A DNA stretch of 7,376 nucleotides from the NCBI GenBank assembly GCA_002399975.1, contig DHER01000149.1:1-7376 (forward strand). Reading direction: 5' to 3'. The first letter of the stretch is position 1; every line of letters starts with the position of its first letter. Below the pieces are notes generated by a model. It worked only from the letters and a program-made list of their open reading frames with translations, did not search any database and had not been told where the DNA came from. The stretch is from Firmicutes bacterium UBA4845. GTDB taxonomy: Bacteria; Bacillota; Clostridia; Tissierellales; Sedimentibacteraceae. The position numbers were made by a program, and so were the translations under genes. This document shows positions 1-6,863 of this stretch, piece after piece.

Positions 1-218
1 GTAACAGAGTGCTTATCCTGCAGTATATGTAGAATGATAGAAAAATTGTTTGGGTATTCTGTGCAAAGCAAATTAAATCAGCAAGATTTATTCTATATAA
101 AGTAGTTTCAATCATAATAAATCATAAAGAATCGTTCTCAGAGTAGGCGTGCAGAAGCCTGCATACAGGACAAAACCCTCTTACCGCTTAGTCTACTTGA
201 TTGTTGTAAGATAAAAAT
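1..218. other. Non-coding flank, no supported gene
   Basis: No gene can be supported here. The first forward frame is open from the window edge to a TAG at 103-105 (34 codons, containing CLSCSIC and then IEKLFGY). This could be the end of a gene or of a transposase fragment, but I do not recognise it. The stretch from about 145 to 200 is richer in G and C than its surroundings and contains small self-complementary pieces such as CCTG/CAGG around 168-179. It ends where the ISL3 terminal repeat begins. Confidence 0.3.
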
Positions 219-240
219 GGTCCTTTCCAAAGTTAGTTGA
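219..240 (+). repeat. ISL3 left terminal inverted repeat
   Basis: The 22-bp sequence starts GGTCCTTTCC and ends AAAGTTAGTTGA. It matches 6842-6863 at 20 of 22 positions, both read on the + strand, and similarity stops abruptly after TTGA. It lies 62 bp before the transposase start, where ISL3 left ends are found. The GG-TCTTT...AGTTGA pattern is typical of ISL3 termini. Confidence 0.75.
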
Positions 241-265
241 AAACCTGCTTTTCACGGTATATTAT
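237..265 (+). promoter_or_regulatory. Probable ISL3 transposase promoter
   Basis: TTGAAA at 237-242 and TATTAT at 260-265 are separated by 17 bp. Each hexamer matches the sigma-A consensus at five of six positions. The -35 box overlaps the inner end of the terminal repeat, a common arrangement in insertion sequences. A ribosome binding site, AGGAGA at 289-294, follows 8 bases before the ATG at 303. The promoter may still be active, although the gene behind it is broken. Confidence 0.45.
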
Positions 266-302
266 GCTTATGATATTAAATATGCTATAGGAGATGCTTT
301 TT

Positions 303-1098
303 ATGGATGAATTTATTAAACTTTTAGATAAGAATTTGAAGTACCTTAATCACGAAATAATAGATGATACTATATATATTTACATTGTATCTACGAAAAG
401 TGAGGTTCCATGTCCTTTTTGCGGTCATATCTCATCAAAAACGCATAGTAACTATGAAAGAAGTTCTTAAGGTTTACCAATGCAAGGGAAAAAGGTAAAT
501 ATGATTATTAAAAATAGAAAGATGTTTTGTAATAACCCAGAATGTAGCCATACAACCTTTGCTGAAAGATTTGTTTGATTAGACAATAAATCAAAGAAAA
601 TCCAGCGCCTTAAATACGAGATAATACATATGTCACTTAATTGCAGTTTTTACCCCTTCAGCAAGATTCTTAAAAGAGAATACAGTTGTTGTTGGTAAAA
701 GTACCATATGCAACCTTTTTTTTAAAAAGGTAAACTTCTAATAAATAAAGACGAAGTCTCTGCAGTATGCATAGATGATTTTGCATTAAAAAAGAGAGAG
801 ACGTATGGGACGGTTATGGTTGATATTAATACACATATAAAATATTGATATGCTTGAATCTCGAGAACAAGATGAAGTTATAGAATGGCTGAAATCATAT
901 TCAAATATTAAAATTGTCAGCAGGGATGGTTCCTTTACATATCATAATTCCATTAGTACAGCACTTCCAGACGCTATACAGATAAGCAATCGGTTTCATT
1001 TGTATAAAAATCTTACTGATTATGCTATTGAATACTTAAAAAAACATTTAAAGAAAAATGTTGAGGTAATAATAGGCAGCACAGATATAGCGGATTAA
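303..1098 (+). pseudogene. ISL3-family transposase, N-terminal part, degenerate
   Basis: Reading from ATG 303 and following the frame shifts gives the N-terminal part of an ISL3 transposase. An N-terminal zinc-binding region shows CPFC and, later, CNNPEC. The DDE domain begins with CIDDFALKK, which carries the first catalytic Asp, and continues to VSRDGSF, which carries the second. ISRFHLYKNLTDY-type residues typical of the family follow. Lesions seen: in-frame TAA at 468-470, in-frame TGA at 576-578, and frame changes near 650-660, 722-738 and 835-846. The frame from 850 is open to a TAA at 1096-1098. Everything after about residue 265 is missing, including the catalytic Glu region, which in an intact copy would make up well over 100 further residues. 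It cannot make an active transposase. The family call is secure; the exact frameshift bases are estimates. Confidence 0.85.
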
Positions 1099-1201
1099 CC
1101 CCTTAAGTTTGGATAAAAATCTCGTTAAATCTACGAATAGCAGAAAATTTAAAATTATAGATTTTTCACTGCATAAATTGGTTTTCCCGAAATTCCCCGG
1201 T
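1099..1201. other. Non-coding junction between ISL3 and IS3 remnants
   Basis: No gene is supported in this short stretch. A minus-strand frame of 60 codons overlaps it but has no ribosome binding site or recognisable motif. A 7-bp inverted repeat, AAATCTA at 1128-1134 with TAGATTT at 1158-1164, is present but weak. This stretch should hold the breakpoint of the ISL3 element. Confidence 0.35.
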
Positions 1202-1203
1202 TG

Positions 1204-1305
1204 CCCTTTATATTGAGACTCTGCAAGCATGATTATATTACCTTGCAGAAGTTCCCATACAAAAGGTCAGTTACCTTATTAAGGCTATGCCCTCAATGTA
1301 AAGGG
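1204..1305. repeat. Inverted repeat downstream of the IS3 gene
   Basis: CCCTTTATATTGAG at 1204-1217 pairs with CTCAATGTAAAGGG at 1292-1305 at 13 of 14 positions. Nested inside is a perfect 8-bp inverted repeat, TCTGCAAG at 1220-1227 and CTTGCAGA at 1242-1249, with a 14-base loop. The outer arms are 74 bases apart. They may be remains of insertion sequence ends or a structured 3' region of the element. I cannot tell which. Confidence 0.5.
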
Positions 1306-1330
1306 TACGCTTTGCCAACCTTAATGTAGA

Positions 1331-1969
1331 CTAAAGATGTATAGCCATACTTTCTATTCCCTCGCCCTTATTTAACTCATAAAATATTTCTGGTGCCTTA
1401 TATCCTAAGCTTGAGTGAAGCCTTTTAGTATTATAACGCTTCATAAATTTTGTTATTTCAGCATATGCATGGGCAAAGTTATTAAACTCATGAATTCTAA
1501 TGCACTCATCCTCAAAAAAACTATGAAATGATTCTATGTGAGCATCTTTATTAGGAGTTCTGCATGGAATTCTTTCATGATATAAATTTAGTCCCTCATA
1601 ACTTTCTTCAAATAAGTTGCTGATAAACTGAGGACCGTTGCCTGTCCTGATTACAGGCTTTTTATCTTCTCCATAGAGATCCTTTTTTAAAAGACATCTT
1701 TTTAAGAGGTTGGCGGCATCAGCACTTTTGCAGCTGTTAAAATAATCACCTAAAGCCATCCTCTTTAATTCATCAGAATAGTGAGTGCATGTATTACCAG
1801 TTTTTAACCCCTCCGTGCCAAAAATGTTGTATAATCGAATCCAGTCTTTTAAGCCATGTTGACTAATACTATAAATACGACAACTTTCTCTAAAACCAAT
1901 CTTTCCATTTAAATATTCAGTTGTAATATTTAGTTTTTCTTTAAAAGAAAACTTATGTTTAAACGGCAT
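1331..1969 (-). pseudogene. IS3-family transposase, OrfA-OrfB internal-deletion fusion
   Basis: The frame is 212 codons and starts at ATG 1969, with AGGAGG (minus strand, 1981-1986) 11 bases upstream. Residues 1-80 resemble IS3-family OrfA: a helix-turn-helix with RESCRIYSIS, then YSDELKRMAL. From about residue 83 (SADAANLLKR) to the end it is the C-terminal part of OrfB: VIRTGNGPQF, HIESFHSFFEDE, RYNTKRLHSSLGYKAPE. The join falls near 1724-1730 and removes the rest of OrfA and the front of OrfB, with the first catalytic Asp. The second Asp is also gone: IRTDNGPQF of the family reads IRTGNGPQF here (Gly110, codon GGC where GAC is expected). The Glu of HIESFHS (Glu146) remains. A normal OrfA plus OrfB set is about 100 plus 280 residues. 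It cannot catalyse transposition, but the frame is open and well served for translation, so a DNA-binding product is conceivable. Confidence 0.85.
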
Positions 1970-1974
1970 AAAAA

Positions 1975-2033
1975 ATGCTCCCTCCTAAGTAAACAAATTT
2001 TGTTATTTTACTTGTCTATTTATAAGGGAGCAT
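1975..2033. repeat. Inverted repeat around the IS3 gene upstream region
   Basis: ATGCTCCCT at 1975-1983 and AGGGAGCAT at 2025-2033 form a perfect 9-bp inverted repeat enclosing the leader of the transposase gene. The left arm overlaps the ribosome binding site, so a hairpin in read-through transcripts from outside could hide it, as is known for some insertion sequences. Between the arms is a small palindrome, AACAAA-T-TTTGTT (1992-2004). A sigma-A type promoter is not clear: TAGACA is a fair -35, but its -10 partner is poor. Confidence 0.55.
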
Positions 2034-2079
2034 ATCATAATGCGACAGCTCCATATTTCATAATTTAGACTTTTTTATA

Positions 2080-3249
2080 TTACATTTTATCTTGAATTTC
2101 TAATATAAATCTTACAAAATACTTTACTCCAAGACTCCAAGTGGTAATGCTTTTTCACCAATATCGAATTTACTGCTATGATGTGGCTGCTTTTTATTTT
2201 GTTTAATATTTCCGCCGCCTAAAAATAATAAACTTCCAAGTATTTGTACTAAATACTTAGCAAAGTTTTCACCACCCATTTGTAGTGCATAATCTACTAG
2301 TCAACTTTCTCCAAATACTTTTTTTGCTGCTTTCCTTCCAATTTCAGCACTAAAAGCATTGTTAATTGTTGCTGGTGTGCCCATAATGGAGTTCATAAGT
2401 TGAACACATTGTTTCACATGTCCCTGCTAATATACGTTCAATACACCCAGGAAATTCTTCTCTTAATTTATTGTTAAATGTTTGTGCTGTTCCTTGAAGA
2501 TGTGCACTACTTGGAATAACATTTGCACTATTACCTAATTGGAAACTACAAATACTTATTACAGCTGTATTTGAAGGATTTATTTCTCTACTAGCAATAA
2601 TTTGTGACTTATTAACAAACCTTGAAGAAGTTACAATAGGATCTACTGTTAAATTTGGCATAGCAACATGTCCACCCTTACCATAAATAAATATATTGAA
2701 AGTATCCGCTGATGCCATTCGTGGTCCTTCAACAATAGTTGCTGTACCTGTTTCTAAATCGCTCCAATATGTGCATAGTAATAATATGATCCAACTTTTT
2801 AATATTATCTAATTCATTTATATATTTAGCTCCTGAGTCTTGAATAAACTCTTCTGCTGGTTGGAGAATTAACTTTACGGTACATTTTAAATCATCCTCC
2901 ATGGATTTTAAAACCTTAGCAGTTCCAAGGAACATTGCTATATGTACATTACGTGCATTACTCCTTGGTTATGTGACTTAAAATATAAACTTGTTTCTTC
3001 TTCAATTTCTAGTGCATCAATATCTGCTCTAATTCCCAAACATTCTCCATCACTATGTTTTCCAGGAATAGTTCCAATAACTCCAGTTTTGCATACCCTT
3101 TCAAACGGAATACCCATTTTCCCTAGTTCTTCCTAAATACGCTCTACTGTCTTATACTCATTCCAACTTTTTTCAGGATGTGCATGAAAATAATGTCTAA
3201 TCTCCACAACATAAGGTCTGATTTCTTCAATAAATTTCTTTAACTCCAT
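2080..3249 (-). pseudogene. M20-family amidohydrolase, multiply disrupted
   Basis: Joined across its lesions this is a full-length M20D-type amidohydrolase of about 390 residues. From ATG 3249 it reads MELKKFIEE, and FHAHPEKSWNEY aligns residue for residue with FHQNPELSWEEY of the intact neighbour at 5069-6235. Next come LGIRADIDALEIEE, QPAEE (catalytic Glu pair), MHIWSDLETG, GKGGHVAMP, MGGENF and HHSSKFDIGEKALPLG, then a TAA at 2080-2082. Lesions in gene order: nonsense TAG at 3133-3135; a loss of about ten bases near 2950 that destroys the metal-binding HACGHD motif; an extra base near 2765-2769 in MHIW; an extra base near 2375-2382; nonsense TGA at 2301-2303; and an 8-bp tandem duplication at 2126-2141. 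Another in-frame ATG at 3270 lies two bases past the transporter stop. It was probably the last gene of the operon. The substrate is unknown. Confidence 0.88.
2126..2141. repeat. 8-bp tandem duplication that shifts frame
   Basis: ACTCCAAG occurs twice in a row, at 2126-2133 and 2134-2141, inside the 3' end of the amidohydrolase pseudogene. With one copy removed the frame continues from KALPLGV into KYFVRFILEIQDKM and a TAA at 2080-2082. With both copies it meets a stop at once. This looks like a replication-slippage duplication. Confidence 0.8.
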
Positions 3250-3272
3250 AATTAGCTTACTTTCTTTCATAT

Positions 3273-4685
3273 TTAGAATGGTCCAAAACCAACATTAGTA
3301 GCAACAATTAAACTTACTACAGCCACACCAAATAGCATAATTATCAATGGCCATATAAATTTATACCAACGTTTCAATGGGACTTTACCTATTGTAAGGA
3401 AAATCAATAAGGTTCCACTGGTGAACCACAACGAATTCGTAAGTCCATCTCCAAATTGAAATGCCAATATCATAGTTTGTCTTGTCATCCCTATAAGATC
3501 TGCTAAAGGAATCAATATTGGCATCAAAGCCATTGCTTTCGCTGAACCTGATGTTATTACTCCATTTAATAATGAAACGACAAATAAAACGCCAATAGCA
3601 GTAGCCCAACTTGGCAATTGCATTAATGGTTTTGAAATTGCATTAATTATTGGGTCAATGGTTCCTCCTTTCTGTAGAATCCATTGAATTCCCCTAGCTA
3701 GCCCAATAACCATAGCTGGACCAAAACCACCTTTAGCACCTTCAATAAAACCATCAATAATTTCATTAGGGCTTAGGCGACAAATTATACCTGCCATAAT
3801 TCCAGCAAATACAAAAGCTGCAGATAAATCATTCATACTCCATTTAAGTTTTGCTACTCCATAAATTACAATAATAAATGTAATTACAAATAGTATAAGT
3901 GAAACTGATTGATTAATAGTCATTTTTTCTTTTGCTGCTTCTGTATAGTCTATTCTAAAGCTAGAATCATCTAAATCCGCGACTAAACTTTTTGATGGAT
4001 CTTCTTTTACCTTCTTTGCATAATGCAATACATAAGTAAAAATTATAATATCAAAAATCAAAAGAATAACTGTACGAAATCCCGCTCCAGAAAACATAGG
4101 CAATTGAGCAATTTCATCTGATATTCCAACTGTGTATACACTAGTAGGAGAAATTGAAAAGCTTAACATATCTACCATAGCTGAACAAGCTAAACCTGTT
4201 AGTACATCATATCCTAATGCAAGACACATAGAAATAACCATGGGGATAAATGGTACAATTTGCTCATTCCATCCTAAAAATCCACCCATTAAAGAAAAGA
4301 CTATCATAATACCAACTAAAATAGTATTACTTCCAACGGTATTTGATTTAGCTACAATTCTTGCTATCCCTTTGTCCAATGCTCCTGTACGCTTATATAC
4401 TTCTATACATCCAGCAACAATTACAACTAAAAATACCATTGATGCTGAATTCTCTAAGCCGTATGGAATGGCTTGGAAAATAGCTTGTGGTCCCATAATT
4501 TTTTTGGTTATAGCATGATAGCTATTTGGAACAACAATTGTTCTCCCATTTACTACTTGTCTATCAAAAGCACCTGGTGGTATAAATAAAGACGCAACAT
4601 AACAAGAAACGATTACTAAGAATATGATAAAAAAGGCGTTTATACTTCTATGGGTTTTTTCCCCATTCTTTTGTTTTAATTCCAT
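3273..4685 (-). CDS. YfcC-family membrane transporter (DcuC/ArcD-like)
   Basis: This is an intact 470-residue integral membrane protein, the usual length for the YfcC group of the DcuC-type carrier family (PF03606). About a dozen hydrophobic segments are visible, for example 14-36, 80-98, 118-138, 200-220, 260-280, 288-312, 351-369, 414-432 and 436-463. A charged cytoplasmic-type loop lies near 222-255. Family motifs include GFLGWNEQIVPFIPM (135-149), TSGSAKAMALMPILIPLADL (368-387) and QFGDGLTN (400-407). The start at 4685 is set by a strong AGGAGGAGAA (4691-4700) seven bases away, and it overlaps the tail of the CyuA-like frame by 38 bases. Relatives are annotated as carriers of dicarboxylates, arginine/ornithine or peptides. 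Its place between two M20 amidohydrolases suggests import of the amidohydrolase substrate, or export of a product, across the cytoplasmic membrane. The substrate cannot be read from the sequence. Confidence 0.88.
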   Translation of the reverse strand: MELKQKNGEKTHRSINAFFIIFLVIVSCYVASLFIPPGAFDRQVVNGRTIVVPNSYHAITKKIMGPQAIFQAIPYGLENSASMVFLVVIVAGCIEVYKRTGALDKGIARIVAKSNTVGSNTILVGIMIVFSLMGGFLGWNEQIVPFIPMVISMCLALGYDVLTGLACSAMVDMLSFSISPTSVYTVGISDEIAQLPMFSGAGFRTVILLIFDIIIFTYVLHYAKKVKEDPSKSLVADLDDSSFRIDYTEAAKEKMTINQSVSLILFVITFIIVIYGVAKLKWSMNDLSAAFVFAGIMAGIICRLSPNEIIDGFIEGAKGGFGPAMVIGLARGIQWILQKGGTIDPIINAISKPLMQLPSWATAIGVLFVVSLLNGVITSGSAKAMALMPILIPLADLIGMTRQTMILAFQFGDGLTNSLWFTSGTLLIFLTIGKVPLKRWYKFIWPLIIMLFGVAVVSLIVATNVGFGPF

Positions 4686-5043
4686 TTACATTCTCCTCCT
4701 CATTAATAAATTTATTTAAAATGTTTATTAATACATTATCTACAGTTGTAAATGCTTCACGACTTAGATTCCCAATATTTTTAATGGCTTTTTCAACATT
4801 TTCACTAATAATACCTATATTAGGTTTTACAATTGTTCCTTTTAAAGCAAAGAATACACTTAATGCCGCTTCTTCAGCTGAAGTGGATAACTTCAATGAA
4901 CAACTATCTTTTGCCCCATCGCATATAATTCTAGATATATTCGCAAACATATTGTTGCAAGCCCCTCTAATTTGTTCATCACTTTCATTTAGCATCCAGG
5001 TGATTCCTACAGCTATCTACTTGACAGGGAGCAGTTCATTCAT
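4648..5043 (-). pseudogene. CyuA-like L-cysteine desulfidase (UPF0597), C-terminal remnant
   Basis: From 4995 the frame reads MLNESDEQIRGA, then IICDGAKDSCSLK, ALKGTIVKPNIGII and IKNIGNLSREAF. This is the C-terminal quarter of the UPF0597/CyuA family, which is related to the serine dehydratase alpha domain. The two Cys in ICDGAKDSC are conserved and are thought to bind an iron-sulfur cluster in this superfamily. Full-length members have about 430 residues. Here only about 115 remain. The frame extends upstream through AVGITW to an in-frame TAG at 5017-5019. Beyond that, still in frame, is ATG 5043 (MNELLPVK), 25 bases after the amidohydrolase stop and preceded by AGGGATGG. This looks like the original start joined to the end of the gene by a large internal deletion. 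The downstream tail past about 4705 runs into the transporter leader. No catalytic function is expected. Confidence 0.75.
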
Positions 5044-5068
5044 ATGTAGCCATCCCTATTGCTAAATG

Positions 5069-6235
5069 CTATTTATTATTTAAAAAATCATATGCAAATT
5101 GTGCATATAAAGCAGAACCTCTATGAAGCGATTCTTCATCTGCCGTAAATTTATCACTGTGATTTGTATAAGAAGCTCCTATTTTTTCGTTTCTTGCTCC
5201 TATAAATGCAAATACACCAGGAATCTTCTCCATATAAAATGCGAAATCTTCTGAGCCAGTCATTTTCTCCAATGGGGCTAGTCCAGCTTCTCCATATAGC
5301 TTTACAGCTGAATTTCTAACTATTTTTGCCAAACCTTCATCATTAATGACAGGTCCAGGATAATACATATATTCAAGATTAGCTTCTGCATCTAAAGCCT
5401 TGGCAGTGTTCTCAATTATTGTCTTCATATTATTCTCGATCTGGCTTCTAAGTTCTCTTGAAAAGGTTCTAACAGTTCCTTCCATTACAACCTTGTCTGC
5501 AATAATATTGAATTTTTGTCCGCCATTTATAGTACCAATTGAAATAACTAATGGATTTAGAGAATTATTCTTCCTACTTACATAAGTTTGCAGATTCATA
5601 ACTATGGAAGCTGCTGCCACAATTGCATCTACTCCCAGATGTGGAGCTGATCCATGACAGGCCTTTCCTTTTACTGTTATCCTGAAGTTATCACAAGATG
5701 CCATTCTTCCGCCAGGTTCTATATTTATTTTAGGAGCATCTAAAGTCCCCCATATATGCATTCCAAAAATAGCATCTGCTCCATTAAGAACTCCCTGTTT
5801 TACGTAATATTCTGCACCATGGCAGGTTTCTTCTGCAGCCTGGAATAAAAATTTTACATTACCAGCCAGTTCGTCCTTAATTTCGCAAAGTATCTTGGCA
5901 GCACCAAGAAGCATTGCTGCATGACAGTCATGACCACATGCATGCATCTTTCCATTGGTTGATTTAAACTCCAAATCTGTATGTTCTTCAACTGGCAGGG
6001 CATCTATATCTGCCCTTAAAATCAAAGTTTTACCAGGCTTCGCTCCTTTTAATTCAGCTAAAACTCCAGTTTTTCCTTCAAATCTGGTAGTTTTAAGTCC
6101 CATAGAATTTAATTCCTTTTCAATAAAGTCAGTAGTATTATATTCTTCCCAGCTAAGTTCAGGGTTCTGATGAAAATGCCTTCTCATTTTTATAATATAA
6201 TCATTGTATTTTTCAGCTAATTGTTTTATGTTCAT
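5069..6235 (-). CDS. M20D-family amidohydrolase (N-acyl amino acid / hippurate hydrolase type)
   Basis: This intact 388-residue protein has the usual length and motif order of cytoplasmic M20D amidohydrolases: LRADIDALPVEEH (73-85), MHACGHDCHAAM (97-108), FQAAEE (131-136), GMHIWG (158-163), HGSAPH (194-199), MTGSEDFAFY (345-354) and NHSDKF (358-363). By family knowledge the likely metal ligands are Cys100, His102, Glu136, His160 and His359, with Glu135 as general base. All are present, so the enzyme should be active. Members cleave the amide bond of N-acyl or aryl-acyl amino acids (N-acetyl, benzoyl, indole-acetyl). No signal peptide is seen. The start at 6235 is supported by AGAGGTG (about 6243-6249). 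It sits 53 bases after the membrane-protein remnant and 25 bases before the presumed start of the CyuA-like gene, consistent with an operon. A degenerate relative lies at 2080-3249. Substrate specificity is not determined. Confidence 0.93.
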   Translation of the reverse strand: MNIKQLAEKYNDYIIKMRRHFHQNPELSWEEYNTTDFIEKELNSMGLKTTRFEGKTGVLAELKGAKPGKTLILRADIDALPVEEHTDLEFKSTNGKMHACGHDCHAAMLLGAAKILCEIKDELAGNVKFLFQAAEETCHGAEYYVKQGVLNGADAIFGMHIWGTLDAPKINIEPGGRMASCDNFRITVKGKACHGSAPHLGVDAIVAAASIVMNLQTYVSRKNNSLNPLVISIGTINGGQKFNIIADKVVMEGTVRTFSRELRSQIENNMKTIIENTAKALDAEANLEYMYYPGPVINDEGLAKIVRNSAVKLYGEAGLAPLEKMTGSEDFAFYMEKIPGVFAFIGARNEKIGASYTNHSDKFTADEESLHRGSALYAQFAYDFLNNK

Positions 6236-6288
6236 ATACTGACACCTCTTATATCAATTTTTATTTTTAAAATCTACAGCAATGCTTA

Positions 6289-6603
6289 TTACAGCATATT
6301 AATAAATATACCGGCTACAATAACTGAAGTTATTGTAACAGTTACAAATCCACCAATAATCATCTGCGGAAGCATTTCATCCATCAAGAATTTCTTCTCT
6401 TCAGGCGTTTTTGCAAGTGCCTTTGCTGCTTCTTCAGTTAATACATAGTTTGGAAGGAAACCATATAGTGCAGTTAATGAAGTTGCAAAAGCCATATAAG
6501 AACTTACTTTTAAAAGTTTCCCTACTAATATATTTGCAATTAACATGCCAAATATATATAATTACAATAATTCAGCAAATCCTTCATTTTTGCTACTATA
6601 TGA
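6289..6603 (-). pseudogene. Membrane protein, C-terminal remnant, family not recognised
   Basis: An 85-codon frame from ATG 6546 contains a hydrophobic start (MLIANILVGKLL), a stretch ALYGFLPNYVLTEEAAKAL, a charged linker with KTPEEKKFLMDEMLPQM, and a final hydrophobic helix (GGFVTVTITSVIVAGIF). The same frame continues upstream past an in-frame TAA at 6562-6564 as NEGFAELL to about 6603. The ATG is therefore internal, and the frame is the end of a longer membrane protein whose front has been lost. No ribosome binding site precedes 6546. It lies 53 bases before the amidohydrolase and was probably the first surviving gene of that operon, perhaps a second transporter. I do not recognise the family with confidence. 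Confidence 0.55.
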
Positions 6604-6841
6604 ACTCTGTTAAATAAATAAAAATTATCAATATTATTTAAACTTATATAAAGAATATAAGGCATATATCCATGTTCGTAGATAATTTGTTAAAAGTTAC
6701 ATACTAAGTGTTTTGCAAATATATGCATAATTATCCATTGATCTGGCAAAACTTTTTCATATAAATTTCTGTGTTTTCCATTTGATTTTTATATGAAAAC
6801 TTAAAATTTATAAAACACATGTTTTTTGCAAGTACTTTTTT
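6604..6841. other. AT-rich non-coding region between membrane remnant and ISL3 end
   Basis: No gene is visible. The stretch is extremely AT-rich and contains one notable structure, the inverted repeat listed at 6754-6799. It should contain the point at which the front of the membrane protein gene was lost. I find no confident promoter for the minus-strand genes here. Confidence 0.4.
6754..6799. repeat. Perfect 12-bp inverted repeat
   Basis: TTTTCATATAAA at 6754-6765 and TTTATATGAAAA at 6788-6799 are exact reverse complements separated by 22 bases. The stem would be almost all A-T pairs, so it is a weak terminator candidate. It could be a protein-binding site or the end of a small mobile remnant. 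Confidence 0.6.
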
Positions 6842-6863
6842 GGTTCTTTACAAAGTTAGTTGA
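6842..6863 (+). repeat. ISL3 terminal repeat at the right-hand remnant
   Basis: The 22-bp sequence begins GGTTCTTTACAAAG and ends TTAGTTGA. It matches 219-240 at 20 of 22 positions. It lies just beyond the C-terminus of the minus-strand transposase fragment, whose TAA (6856-6858) falls inside it, so it is the right-hand (3') end of that copy. The two repeats read in the same direction on the + strand and are therefore direct repeats 6.6 kb apart. Confidence 0.75.

Larger units (their letters stand above)
219..1098 (+). mobile_element. ISL3-family insertion sequence, left part only
   Basis: This element has its left terminal repeat at 219-240, followed by a promoter, a ribosome binding site and the N-terminal part of a transposase. 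The gene is cut off near 1098, before the C-terminal catalytic region, and no right end follows in this orientation. ISL3 elements usually carry one transposase gene between imperfect inverted repeats and make 8-bp target duplications. Bases 211-218 (ATAAAAAT) are the presumed left target flank. The matching end of such an element lies inverted at 6842. Confidence 0.75.
1202..2032 (-). mobile_element. Shortened IS3-family element (IS150-like)
   Basis: The element carries one minus-strand transposase frame. I place the ends tentatively. The right end, read on the minus strand from 2032, is TGCTCCCTTATAAATAGAC. The left end, read on the plus strand from 1202, is TGCCCTTTATATTGAGAC. They agree at 14 of 18 aligned positions with one gap, and both begin with TG, as IS3-family ends do. 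The resulting 831 bp is much shorter than the usual 1.2-1.5 kb, in line with the internal deletion in the gene. No 3-4 bp target duplication is visible (GGT on the left, TAT on the right). The left end could instead lie nearer the gene, around 1288. Confidence 0.45.

Noticed and set aside
1..105. Possible C-terminal end of a gene or of another transposase in frame 1
   Set aside because: Only 34 codons are visible with no secure family motif, so I list it as unexplained flank only.
1048..1230. A 60-codon minus-strand frame ending inside the ISL3 remnant
   Set aside because: It overlaps the end of the ISL3 reading frame, has no ribosome binding site and shows no recognisable motif.
2942..3136. 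A plus-strand frame within the amidohydrolase pseudogene
   Set aside because: It is an antisense shadow of the RADIDAL region of the pseudogene.
4132..4518. A 128-codon plus-strand frame inside the transporter
   Set aside because: It is the complement of a strongly coding transmembrane gene and is explained by its composition.
4721..5065. A 114-codon plus-strand frame opposite the CyuA-like remnant
   Set aside because: The minus strand carries clear family motifs (ICDGAKDSC, IKNIGNL). The plus frame has none.
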